The notes beneath the pieces were generated by a model that was not told where the DNA came from, searched no databases, and saw only the letters and a list, made by a program, of their open reading frames with translations. A stretch of DNA of 64,000 nt, taken from positions 30,546 to 94,545 of the forward strand of contig SZWC01008622.1 of the NCBI GenBank assembly GCA_023375785.1. Reading direction: 5' to 3'. The DNA comes from Penium margaritaceum (Eukaryota > Streptophyta > Zygnematophyceae > Desmidiales > Peniaceae). The translations under genes were made by a program, and so were the position numbers. Of this stretch, positions 23,027 through 34,815 are shown piece after piece (the stretch's first letter is position 1; every line of letters begins with the position of its first letter).

Positions 23027-26000
23027 CTGGAGCGTCAGACGTTGGCACGAGAGCTTCACACTTCCGCACTAGAGCATCATGCTTTAGCACTAGAGAATCA
23101 CACTTTGAGACTAGAGCGTCACACTTTGGCACTAGAGCGTCACACTTTGGCACTAGAGCTTCACACTTCGGCACTAGAGCATCACACTGTGGCACTAAAA
23201 CGTCACACTTTGGCAAACGAGCTTCACACGTTGGCACTATAGCGTCACACTTAAGTATTAGAGCTTCACACTTTGGCACTAGAGCGTCACACTTTGGCAC
23301 TAGAGCGTCAGACTTTGGCACTAGAGTGTCACACTTAGGCACGAGAGCTTCACACTTTGGCACTAGAGCGTCATACTTTGGCACTAAAACGTCCCACTTT
23401 GGGACTAGAGCGTCAAACGTTGGCACTAGAGTTTCACACTTTGGCACTAGAGTGTCACACTTTGGCACTAGAGCGTCACACTTTGGCACTAGAGCGTCAA
23501 ACTTTGACACTAGAGCGTCACAGTTTCACACTCGAACTTCACACTTCAGTACAAAAGAGCAACACTTTGGCACTAGAGCTTTACACCTCGGCAGTAGAGC
23601 ATCACACTTTGGCACTAGAGCTTCACACTTTTGCATTAGAGCTTCACACTTTGGCAATAGAGCGTCACATTTTGGTACTAGAGCGTCACACTTTGGCACT
23701 AGAGCGTCACACATTGGCCATCGAGCTTCAGACTTTGGCACTAGAGCGACACACTTTAGCACCAGAGCTTCACACTTTTGCACTGCATCATCACACTTTG
23801 GCACTAGGGCTTCAGACTTTGGCACTAGAGTGTCACACTTTGGCACTATGGATTGACACTTTGGCACTAGAGCGTCACACTTTGGCACTAGAGCATCACA
23901 CTTTGGTACTAGAGCGTCACACTTTGGCACTAGAGCGTCATACTTTGGCACTAGAGCTTCACACTTTGGCAATAGAGTATCACACATTGGCACTAGAGCA
24001 TCACACTTTGGCACTCGAGTGTAACACTTTGGCACAAGAGCGTCACACTTTGCTACAAGAGCGTCACACTTTGGCACTATATCGTTAAACTTTGGCACTA
24101 GAGCATCACACTTTTGTACTAGAGTGTCACACTTTGGCACTAGAGCGTCACATTTTGGCACTAGAGTGTCACACTGTGGCACTAGGTCATCACACTTGAG
24201 CACTAGAGTATCACACTTTGACACTACTCCATCACACTTTGGTACTAAAGCGTCACTAGAGCGTCACAATTTGCCACTAGAGAGTCATACTTTGCAACTA
24301 TAGCTTCACGCGTTGGCACTAGAGCGTCACACTTTGGCACTAGAGCTTCACACTTTGGCACTAGAGCGTCACATTTTGGCACTAGAGTGTCACACTGTGG
24401 CACTAGGTCATCACACTTGAGCACTAGAGTATCACACTTTGACACTGCTCCATCACACTTTGGTACTAAAGCGTCACTAGAGCGTCACAATTTGCCACTA
24501 GAGAGTCATACTTTGCAACTATAGCTTCACGCGTTGGCACTAGAGCGTCACACTTTGGCACTAGAGCTTCACACTTTGGCACTAGAGCGTCACACTTTGG
24601 CAATCAAGCTTCACACTTTGGCACTAGAGCATCACATTTTAGCACTAGAGCTTCACACCTTGGCACTAGAGCATCACACTTTGGCACTAGAGCATCAGGC
24701 TTTGGCACTATAGTGTCAAACTTTGGCACTAGAGCATTACACTTTGGCACTACAACGTCACACTTTGGCACTCGAGCGCAACACTTTGGCACAAGAGCGT
24801 CACACTTTGGCACAAGAGCGTCACACTTTGGCACTAGAGCGTCACACTTTGGCACTAGAGCGTCACATTTTGGCACTGGAGCATCACACTTTTGCACTAG
24901 AGCTTCACACATTAGCAGTAGAGCATCACACTCTGGCACTTGAGTCTCTCACTCTGGAAATAGAGCATCACACTTTGGCACTAGAGCTTCACATTTCGGC
25001 ACTAGAGCGTCACTAAAAGGCACTAGAGTGTTACACTTTGGCACTACAGTGTCACACTTTGGTACGAATGCTTCATACTTAAGCACTAGAGCGTTACACT
25101 TTGGCACTAGATCATCATACTTTAGCACTAGAGCTTCACACCTAGGCACTATAGCGTCACACTTTGGCACTAGGGCTTCACACTTCCGCACTAGAGCGTC
25201 ACACTTTGGCACTAGAGCGTCACACTTTGGCACTAGAGCTTCACATATTGGCACTAAAGCGTCAAACCTTGGCACTAGAGTGTCATACTTTGGCAATACA
25301 GCGTCACACGTTGGCACTAGAGCGTCACACTTTGGTACTAGATCGTCACACTTTGGCAATAGAGCGTCACATTTGGCACTAGAGCGTCACCCTTTGGCAC
25401 TAGAGCATTACACTTTGGCACTAGAGCGTCACAGTTTCGCACTCAAGCGTAATACTTTGGCACAAGAGCGTCACACTTTGCCACAAGAGCGTCATACTTT
25501 GGCACTAGAGCGTCACACTTTGGCACTAGAGCATCACACTTTGGCACTAGAGTGTCACACTTTGGCACTAGAGCGTCACATTATGGCACTAGAGCGTCAC
25601 ACTTTGGCACTAGAGTGTCACACTTTAGCACTATAGTGTGACACTTTGGCACTACAACGTCACAATTTGGTACTAAAGCTTCACACTCTAGCACTAGAGT
25701 GTCACAATTTGACATTAGAAAGTCACACTTTGGAACTTTAGCTTCACGCGTTGGCACTAGAGCATCATACTTTGGCACTGGAGCTTCACACTTTGGCACT
25801 AGAGCGTCACACTTTGGCAATCAAGCTTCACACTTTGGCACTAGAGCGGCACATTTTAGCACTAGAGCTTCACACTTTGGCACTGGAGCGTCACACTTTG
25901 GCACTGTAGCGTCGGACTTTGGCACTAGAGTGTCACACTTTGGCACTATAGCATTACAATTTGGCACAACAGCGTCACACTTTGGCACTCGAGCGTAATA

Positions 26001-26936
26001 CATTGGCACAAGAACGTCACACTATGGCACAAGAGCGTCACTCTTTGGCACTAGAGCATCACACTTTGGCACTAGAGTTTCACACTTCAGCACTAGAGCG
26101 TCACACTTTGGCACTAGAGCTTCACACTTTGGCACTAGAGCGTCATACTTTGGCACTAGAGCGTCACACTTTGGCACTAGAGCTTCACACTTTGGCACTA
26201 GAGCGTAACAATTTGGCACTAGAGCATCACATTTTGGCACTAGAGCATCACACTTTGGCACTAGAGCGTCACACTTTGGCACTAGAGTGTCACACTTTGA
26301 CACTAGAGCTTTACACTTTTGCAGGAGAGCGTCACACATTGGCACTAGAGCTTCACACTTTGGCACTAGAGCTTAACACTTCGGCACTAGAGCTCTACAC
26401 TTTGGCACTATAACGTCACACTTTGGCACTGGATCATCACACTTCGGCACTAAAGCGTCACACTTTGGCACTATAGCGTCACTCATTGGTACTAGAGCAT
26501 CACACGTTGGCGCTAGAGTGTCACACTTTGGCACGAGAACTTCACAGCTTGGTACGAGAGTGTGACACTTGGTACTAGAGCGTCACACTTCGGGACTAGA
26601 GCGTCACAATTTGGCACTAGAGCATCACGCATTGGCACTAGAGCGTCACACTTTGGCACTAGAGCATCACACATCGGCACTCAAGCGTCACACATCGGCA
26701 CTATAGCGTCAGACTTTGGCACTAGAGTGTCACACTATGGCACTAGAGCTTCGCACTTTGCCACTAGAGATTCATACTTTGGCACTAGAGCTTCACACTT
26801 TGGCACTAGAGTGTCACACTTTGGCACTAGAGTATCACACTTTGGCACTAGTGTGTCACACTTTGGCACTAGGGCGTCACACTTTGGCACTATAGCTTCA
26901 CACTTTGGCACTAGAGCGTCACACTTTGGCACTCGA
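23027..26936 (+). repeat. 21-bp satellite array, block 5
   Basis: About 3.9 kb of satellite from the right-hand octamer of the hAT-type element to the truncated LTR at 26937. It includes a 221-bp duplication at 24145-24586 and several monomers with private variants. Three frames remain open for hundreds of bases as elsewhere. No genes. Confidence 0.95.
24145..24586 (+). repeat. 221-bp tandem duplication within the satellite
   Basis: Two adjacent 221-bp copies share the order of private variants: CACTAGGTCATCACACTTG, then GCGTCACTAGAGCG with part of a monomer deleted, then TTTGCAACTATAG. Because of the partial monomer the offset is 10 x 21 + 11, so the deletion predates the duplication. The copies appear nearly identical, with one visible difference near 24225 versus 24446. 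Confidence 0.85.
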
Positions 26937-27855
26937 GGAGACTCGAGAAGACTCGAGGAGTTCGCCGCTGAACGCGAAGGAAGCTGAGACTCCAGAGCTC
27001 GGAGATAGACGGAAGTCAATGCAAGAGTTAGATGGCAATTACAGAACAAAGGATGACAAAGCGAAGAGCGGTGAGCTGGGACTAAGGGTGATACCAAGTC
27101 CAGGAGACTTGGCTTGACTGACTCGGGATTCCGAGTCCAGACTCGGACTCGCGAGTCCGAGTCTGTTATTGAGCCTGGACTCGGACTCGCAAGTCTGGTC
27201 TTGAGTCCATGATGTTCTAGAAATGCCCACAAACGCAATAGATGGCATCGAGTTATGAGGCAATATGACCTAGAACAGGACATAAATGGATGAAACATGG
27301 CAAAAAAATTCATGCCTGGATGAAAGAATGAGGCAAATGCTCCAACATTGCTGTGTTGTAGTCCAGGACTCGTGAGTCCATGTCCCATTGGACTCGCAAG
27401 TCCTGGACTCGGACTCGCAAGTCCAAGTCCAAGACTGGACTCGGACTCGCAAGTCCGAGTCCAAAGCTAGACTCGGGATTTTGGACTCGGTATCACCCTT
27501 AGCTGGGACGGGTTGGCGAAGGTAGGAGAAGCAAAAAGCGAGCAGAGCGAGGACACGGCGGCAAAGCCGTGGAACCAAAGGAGAACAGGATGGATAGAAC
27601 TGTTATTGTTAAACTCGAGGGAATGAACATCCTCGGTGTATATGGACATAACAGGACAAAGTGTGTCCGTTCTTTCCGCTATCCGGACGCGGGTGAAACA
27701 TGGCACTTAATGATGGGATCTCTTTGACCGTTTTGGTCTCGACGGGTAGTTTCCAGAGAGCTGTTTGTGAAGTTGGTTTGGTACAGGGCTTGAACCTTTA
27801 TTGAGAGCCTGGATATTTTCCGAGGAGCTTGTCTTGCCAGATTCTAGTGCCATCA
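26937..27855 (-). repeat. 3' LTR of the family 3 element, truncated, with nested MITE
   Basis: Apart from the nested 419-bp MITE and its duplicated octamer, this matches the LTR at 30512-31062 from about its position 30620 onward. The rest is missing and replaced by satellite. The join falls on ACTCGAG, a string present both in the LTR and as a satellite variant. Confidence 0.8.
27083..27501. mobile_element. hAT-type MITE, copy 2 (419 bp)
   Basis: Same family as 12002-12417, in opposite relative orientation, with ends TAAGGGTGATAC and GTATCACCCTTA. It is flanked by a perfect 8-bp duplication GCTGGGAC (27075-27082 and 27502-27509). The other LTR of the host element, near 30745, reads GAGCTGGGACAGGTTGG without interruption. 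It serves as an empty site and proves the MITE entered after the retroelement. Subterminal GGACTCGCAAGTCC-like repeats are plentiful. No coding capacity. Confidence 0.92.
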
Positions 27856-28114
27856 CCCCCCGTGAATCTGACAAGGTTGTAGAAGAGTGACCCCTGATGT
27901 TAGTGGTAGTATGCGTCCTCCTACATGGGTGGACGCTCCACTCCACAGTGCATGAGCAGGTTGTTCCACGGTTTCCCAATTTCAGAAGGAAATTCATCTA
28001 CCAGCTGATGAAGATTGCATCCAAGGACTTGTTTGAGCCCCTCCCTGATTTCTTGGTTGATCTGGACCTTGTAGAGGCGAAGAGTTTCATCGGAAATGGT
28101 TCGCCCCAGGTCAG

Positions 28115-28600
28115 TCAGATTCCGAAGAGAGCATCGGTGATTCCATATCCGTGTAGGGGTTCAGGGTACAGAGCCTTGTACACCTGCTTTGCCCAATCTC
28201 GTGCTTTGAAGGGGCGAGAGGTGTGGTGCAAGACACGCACTCTTCTAGTGAGGTCGGGGAAGCTGTCGTTGTCCTGACATGTCGTTGCAATCCATTGCTT
28301 CCTCCATGCTTGTTGTAAGATACGATGCCATAGTTCAGGGACAGAGTTGGTTTTCAGTTGGTGATGGATGTAGGAAGGATGGAGCCGCTTCCTTAGCATA
28401 CGGTAGACGCTGAAGAAGGCATCGTCGTACTCTGGGATGGGGTGATGTGGTGAGCGAAGGTGTTCATAATATTCAGTGAGGAGCTGCGCCATGTTGTTGG
28501 AGTTCTTTGTGCCGGAGTGAGCACTTGGTTTTCCAAACTAATGATATTGCGTCCATCTTCCTTGAGGACAGTGCATGTTTCCCAATAGAGAGTCATATAG
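28115..28600 (-). pseudogene. Gag-like remnant of family 3 element
   Basis: Minus-strand pieces here resemble the gag-like segment at 57870-58601. Examples are LHPSYIHHQL versus VHPSYHHHFI, PELWHRILQQAW versus PLLWLKILHQGW, and WAKQVYKALYP versus WVEQVYRFLYP, followed by GITDALFG versus GVTDCLFG. The conserved Trp spacing and an upstream DGRN/DGSN motif fit Copia-type gag. It is a fossil in a non-autonomous element. Confidence 0.65.
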
Positions 28601-30499
28601 AGGGGTGATGTGAGAGAAAGGATGACACTGCCACTATGCCAATCACATGAGAGGCTCTGCCACAGCTGATCTTCTTTGTCCTTGTAGGGAGGTTGAGATG
28701 CAATGCAGGGAGAAGGTCAGGTAGGGGCCTTGTATGGAGGTGAATACTGCCGTTGAGAGAGGATTCTGAGGAAGAGATCATGATAAGATTTGTGTAGGGA
28801 TGAGACCTCGTATACTGCTGAGAAGATGGACAGAATGTGAGAAAGGAAAGGGCATAATGCGTCACTCTATGAGGAAAAGTGGAGCCAGCATGGGTGCAGG
28901 CTGAAAGTATACAGCCAACTCGTACTGTTCCCTGAGGTGGTAGCTGATGTGAGTGGCGATGATGATGAAGGCAGGGGATAGCAGACTGTGCACACGGATG
29001 AGCCGCGTGCGCTGGAGGGAGTTTTGACGTGGGCGCAGGTCGTCGCAGAATAGGCGATGTGACGGGGCGCATCCTTGCGCCGAGTAGGGGATACAGGTGG
29101 ATGGTGGCGGAGGAATGATGAACGATGTAGTGGGCGCAGTGGTAAAACCACGTGCGCTGGCTGAAATAGGGGGATATAATGCGGCAAGGGGAGGGTGAGA
29201 GCCAATGCGCCGCGATAAATCTGTTGTCGGCGTGGGTGCAGGCTGTTGCGAAGCGGGCAGCTAGCTCATGCGGATCCTTGTGCTGGCCACAGATATTGAT
29301 GATTGATGATCAAGAGGCGGAAACAGATTATCACAGAGTGCACGCAAGGGGCGAACCGCGTGCGCTGCAGGAACGTTCGGCGTGGGTGCAGGTCGTCGTA
29401 CAAGAGGCGATGCGACCAGGCAGATCCTTGTGCCAAGCAGAAAACGATGCGGAAGCGGACGGAACAGATAAAGGCGGATGCGGCTGACGGCTGGGTGGGC
29501 GCAGGGGCGAAACCATGTGTGCTGCGATGCGATGCGGAAGATGATGAAGAGGAGGCGGCGAGGAGAACGATACGAGAACAGGTGCCGGATGAAGAGGAAT
29601 TGATGATGATCCAGACGCCGCAACGAGGGATGAAGATGATGGCCAAGGAGGAGGATACGCAGAGGCTGAGACCGATAGGAGTTTGGCAGCAGGAGGATGA
29701 CGATGATGCGGTGAGAGGTGTTGGAGCGGAGGGAGTATGAAAGAGTGGACAGAAGCGGAAGTGGACGCAGAGCTAGGCAACCAGTTCCTTTATTGTCAAG
29801 AGAGTGATGGCTTGTTCCCCAGTTGGCCCAAGACCGACCGGCAGGAAGACTGGCGGTGTCCGATATCCTGACAGCTAGATGAAATCCGCTGCAGTACGAC
29901 AAGTCGTATGGTATGCAGTGATTCCGGTCCATAGATCAAGAGAGTCATGGCTTGTTCCCTAGTTGGCCCGAGACCAAAGGGCAGGAAGACTGGTGGTGTC
30001 CGATATACTGGAGGCGGAAGGCAGTCTGCCATTATTCACAACGAGTAGAGGTGGCGTGAGAGAGTGGCTCGAGGCAAAGGACATGAGGGAACAGAGGCAG
30101 ACAATGCAAGTGGAAAGGATGATGTTGAGGGAGAAGATGAAGAAGACAGAAGCACTTGTAGGAGCTGGGATGATGCGTCGTGGTATGTTGCAGGCAGTTG
30201 GAAGGTTCCGAGATGATGACAGCAGGTGGCGGCTCGAGAGCTCCTTGCGACTGTTGCTGACGACGAGTCACCAATTGTCGGCCGCGGGCGTGAGATGGGC
30301 ACAGGGCTTTCTCAGGGTGACGGGGCGGTTCTTCAGAGTACGGAGCACTTCAGGCGGTGCTGCTGATGTCAGCTGCTGGCGGAGCGGAGAGGCACGACGT
30401 GGCGGTAGAGGGGGTAGATGAATGCTGAGCGGGAGACCAAGGCAGCGACAGCGGTGGGGCGATGACTGGGTCACATGGCACCAGGTGATGTTGCCTGAG

Positions 30500-30511
30500 G
30501 CTCTGATACCA
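30500..30511 (-). other. Primer binding site, tRNA-iMet type
   Basis: Minus-strand TGGTATCAGAGC immediately downstream of the 5' LTR end (30512), an exact match to the plant initiator-methionine primer site. Confidence 0.88.
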
Positions 30512-31062
30512 TGTCAAAAGAATATAATGAGCAGAGGCGTCAGGAGCAAACGTAGGCAGAAGCAATGGGGACGCATAGGGAGGTTGGTTGAGTGACAGGA
30601 GCTGAGAGGCATGAGCAGACTCGAGGAGTTCGCCGCTCAATATGAAGGAAGTTGAGACACCATATCTGGGAGATAGACGGAAGTCAAGGCGAGAGATAGA
30701 TGGCGATTACAGAACGAAGGACGACAAAGCAAAGAGCGGTGAGCTGGGACAGGTTGGCAAAGGCAGGATAAGCGAAAAGTGAGCAGCGCGAGGACACGAC
30801 GGCAAAGCCGCTGAACAGAAGGAGAACAGGATGGATAGAACGGTTCTGGTTAAATTCGAATGAATGAACACTTGGCTTCTTTCTGCTAGCTGGATGCGGG
30901 TGACACATGGCACTTTATTAGGGGATCTCTTTGACCGTTTCGGTCTCAACGGGTAGTTTCACGAGAGCTGTTGGTCAAGTTGGTTTGGTGCACGGCTTGA
31001 ACCTTTATTGAGAGCTCGAATATTTTCCGAGGAGCTTGTCTTGTCAGATTCTAGTTCCAACA
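30512..31062 (-). repeat. 5' LTR of the family 3 element
   Basis: A 551-bp LTR, TGTTGGAACTAG to CTTTTGACA in element orientation. Satellite resumes at 31063. It shares blocks with the truncated partner at 26937-27855 and with the LTR at 20254-20831. Confidence 0.87.
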
Positions 31063-31354
31063 CATCACACTTTGGCACTAGAGCATCATACTTTGGTATG
31101 GAACTAAACACTTTGGTACTAGAGCGTTACACTTTGGCACTAGAGCATCACATTTTGGCACTAGAGTGTCATACTTTGGCACTAGAGTGTCACACTTTGG
31201 CACTAGCGCATCACACTTTGGCACTAGAGCTTCACAGTTTAGCACTAGGGCGTCATACTTTGGCACTAGAGTGCCACACCTTGGTACTCGAGTGTCACAC
31301 TTTGGCACTAGAGCGTCACACTTTGGCACTATAGCATCACACTTTGGCACTATA

Positions 31355-33307
31355 GCGTCACACTTTGGCACTAGAGCGTCACACTTAAACACCAGAGCTT
31401 CACACTTTGGCAATAGAGCGTCACACTTTGGCACTAGAGCGTCACACTTAAACACCAGAGCTTCACACTTTGGCAATAGAGCGTCACACTTTGGCACTAG
31501 AGCGTCACACTTAAACACCAGAGCTTCACACTTTGGCAATAGAGCGTCACACTTTGGCACTAGAGCGTCACACTTAAACACCAGAGCTTCACACTTTGGC
31601 AATAGAGCGTCACACTTTGGCACTAGAGCGTCACACTTAAACACCAGAGCTTCACACTTTGGCAATAGAGCGTCACACTTTGGCACTAGAGCGTCACACT
31701 TAAACACCAGAGCTTCACACTTTGGCAATAGAGCGTCACACTTTGGCACTAGAGCGTCACACTTAAACACCAGAGCTTCACACTTTGGCAATAGAGCGTC
31801 ACACTTTGGCACTAGAGCGTCACACTTAAACACCAGAGCTTCACACTTTGGCAATAGAGCGTCACACTTTGGCACTAGAGCGTCACACTTAAACACCAGA
31901 GCTTCACACTTTGGCAATAGAGCGTCACACTTTGGCACTAGAGCGTCACACTTAAACACCAGAGCTTCACACTTTGGCAATAGAGCGTCACACTTTGGCA
32001 CTAGAGCGTCACACTTAAACACCAGAGCTTCACACTTTGGCAATAGAGCGTCACACTTTGGCACTAGAGCGTCACACTTAAACACCAGAGCTTCACACTT
32101 TGGCAATAGAGCGTCACACTTTGGCACTAGAGCGTCACACTTAAACACCAGAGCTTCACACTTTGGCAATAGAGCGTCACACTTTGGCACTAGAGCGTCA
32201 CACTTAAACACCAGAGCTTCACACTTTGGCAATAGAGCGTCACACTTTGGCACTAGAGCGTCACACTTAAACACCAGAGCTTCACACTTTGGCAATAGAG
32301 CGTCACACTTTGGCACTAGAGCGTCACACTTAAACACCAGAGCTTCACACTTTGGCAATAGAGCGTCACACTTTGGCACTAGAGCGTCACACTTAAACAC
32401 CAGAGCTTCACACTTTGGCAATAGAGCGTCACACTTTGGCACTAGAGCGTCACACTTAAACACCAGAGCTTCACACTTTGGCAATAGAGCGTCACACTTT
32501 GGCACTAGAGCGTCACACTTAAACACCAGAGCTTCACACTTTGGCAATAGAGCGTCACACTTTGGCACTAGAGCGTCACACTTAAACACCAGAGCTTCAC
32601 ACTTTGGCAATAGAGCGTCACACTTTGGCACTAGAGCGTCACACTTAAACACCAGAGCTTCACACTTTGGCAATAGAGCGTCACACTTTGGCACTAGAGC
32701 GTCACACTTAAACACCAGAGCTTCACACTTTGGCAATAGAGCGTCACACTTTGGCACTAGAGCGTCACACTTAAACACCAGAGCTTCACACTTTGGCAAT
32801 AGAGCGTCACACTTTGGCACTAGAGCGTCACACTTAAACACCAGAGCTTCACACTTTGGCAATAGAGCGTCACACTTTGGCACTAGAGCGTCACACTTAA
32901 ACACCAGAGCTTCACACTTTGGCAATAGAGCGTCACACTTTGGCACTAGAGCGTCACACTTAAACACCAGAGCTTCACACTTTGGCAATAGAGCGTCACA
33001 CTTTGGCACTAGAGCGTCACACTTAAACACCAGAGCTTCACACTTTGGCAATAGAGCGTCACACTTTGGCACTAGAGCGTCACACTTAAACACCAGAGCT
33101 TCACACTTTGGCAATAGAGCGTCACACTTTGGCACTAGAGCGTCACACTTAAACACCAGAGCTTCACACTTTGGCAATAGAGCGTCACACTTTGGCACTA
33201 GAGCGTCACACTTAAACACCAGAGCTTCACACTTTGGCAATAGAGCGTCACACTTTGGCACTAGAGCGTCACACTTAAACACCAGAGCTTCACACTTTGG
33301 CAATAGA
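31355..33307 (+). repeat. 63-bp higher-order repeat, 31 copies
   Basis: The unit is three monomers in fixed order: a consensus monomer, one with CACTTAAACACCAGA, and one with GCTTCACACTTTGGCAATAGA-type changes. It repeats 31 times across exactly 1,953 bp with no difference between copies that I can see. Flanking monomers are diverged singletons. Such homogeneity means very recent amplification or strong conversion. Because the copies are identical, the assembled copy number may be wrong. Confidence 0.93.
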
Positions 33308-33559
33308 GCGTCACACTTTGGCACTAGAGCGTCACACTTGGGGACTAGAGCGTCACATGTTGGCACTAGAGCATCACATTTTGGCATTAGAGATTCACAC
33401 TTTGGCACTAAAACTTCACACTTCGGCACTAGAGCGTCACACGTTGGCACTGGAGCTTCACACTTTGGCAACAGAGCGTCACACTTTGGCACTACAGCAT
33501 CACACTTTGGCACTATAGCGTCACAGTTTGGCACTAGAGCATCACACTTTGCCATTAGA

Positions 33560-33622
33560 GCGTCACACTTTGGCACTAGAGCGTCACACTTAAACACCAG
33601 AGCTTCACACTTTGGCAATAGA
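33560..33622 (+). repeat. Isolated copy of the 63-bp higher-order unit
   Basis: One further exact-looking copy of the trimer lies 252 bp (12 x 21) beyond the end of the array, in register, with 12 ordinary diverged monomers between. It may be the ancestral trimer or a copy separated by later insertion. Confidence 0.85.
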
Positions 33623-34483
33623 GCGTCACACTTTGGCACTAGAGCTTCACACTTTGGCACTAGGTCTTCACACTTTGGCACTAGAGCGTCACACTTTGGC
33701 AGTAGAGCCTTACACTTTGGAACTATATATTTACACTTCAGCACCAGAGGTTCACACTTTGGCACTAGAGATTCACACTTTGGCACTAGAGCTCCACACT
33801 TTGGCAATAGAGCGTCACACATTTGTACTAGAGCGTCACACATTTGCACTAGAGCATCACACTTTGGCACTAGAGTGTCACACTTTGGCACTAGAGCGTC
33901 ACACTTGGGCACTAGAGCGTCACACTTTGGTACTAGAGCGTTACACTTTGGCACTAGAGCGTCACACTCTGGCACTAGAGCGTCACACTTTGGCACTAGA
34001 GCATCACATTTTGGCACTAGAGTGTCACGCTTTGGCACTAGAGCATCACAGTTTGGCACTACAGCATCACACTTTGGCACTAGAGCTTCACGCTTTGGCA
34101 TTAGAGCGTCCCATTTTCGCACTAGAGCGTCATACTTTGGCACTAGAGCTTCACAATTTGGCACTAGAGCATCACACTTTGTCACTAGGGCGTCAAACTT
34201 TGGCACTATATATCCACACTTTGGCACTATATATTCACATATTGGCACTAGAGCATCACGCTTTGGCACCAGAGCTTCACACCTTGGCACTAGAGCGTCA
34301 CGCTTTGGCACTAGAGCATCACACTTTGGCACTAGAGCTTCACAATCTGGAACACGAGCATCACATTTTGACACAAGAACGTCAGACTTTGGCACTAGAG
34401 TGTCACACTTTGGCACTAGAGCATCAGACTTTGGCACTGGAGCTTCACAATTTGGCACTAGAGCATCCCACTTTGGGACTAGA

Positions 34484-34815
34484 GCGGCACACGTTGGCAC
34501 TAGGGTGTCACAGTTTTGCACTAGAGCTTCACACTTTGGCACTAGAGTGTCACACTTTGGCACTAGAGCTCCACACTTTGGCACTAGAGCGTCACACGTT
34601 GGCACTAGAGCGTCACAGTTTGGCACTAGAGCGTCACACTTTGGCACTAGAGTGTCACACTTTGGCACTAGAGCATCACACTTTGGCACTAGAGCGGCAC
34701 ACGTTGGCACTAGGGTGTCACAGTTTTGCACTAGAGCTTCACACTTTGGCACTAGAGTGTCACACTTTGGCACTAGAGCTCCACACTTTGGCACTAGAGC
34801 GTCACAAGTTGGCAC
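34484..34815 (+). repeat. 210-bp segmental duplication within the satellite
   Basis: The series GCGGCACACGTTGGCACTAGG, GTGTCACAGTTTTGCACTAG and then GCTCCACACTTTGGC recurs at an offset of 210 bp (10 x 21), from 34484 and from 34694. The second copy diverges after about 34800. Confidence 0.82.

Larger units (their letters stand above)
26937..31062 (-). mobile_element. LTR retrotransposon family 3 (Copia-like), gag-only type, fossil
   Basis: A minus-strand element of about 4.1 kb including a nested MITE. The 5' LTR is 30512-31062, beginning TGTTGGAACTAG and ending TTTGACA. The primer site TGGTATCAGAGC is at 30500-30511. The leader holds duplicated modules (29811-29872 and 29940-30010) and ~180-bp repeats, and a gag-like segment lies at 28115-28600. 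A G-run polypurine tract (27856-27861) precedes the 3' LTR (27855 down to about 26937), which lacks its distal ~110 bp. I recognise no pol domains in the 2.7-kb interior. Fossil with several breaks. Confidence 0.82.

Noticed and set aside
22582-23856. A 424-codon frame spanning the gap
   Set aside because: It runs through 158 unknown bases and poly-C into satellite, so it has no evidential value.
29179-29780. Overlapping open frames on both strands near 29.2-29.8 kb as possible genes
   Set aside because: The region is the repeat-bearing leader of the family 3 element; equivalent frames at 42.2-42.7 and 57.1-57.8 kb follow the repeats and are not conserved as protein.
31355-33307. CRISPR array (regular 63-bp repeats)
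   Set aside because: There are no unique spacers, every position in the unit is repeated, and the context is eukaryotic satellite.
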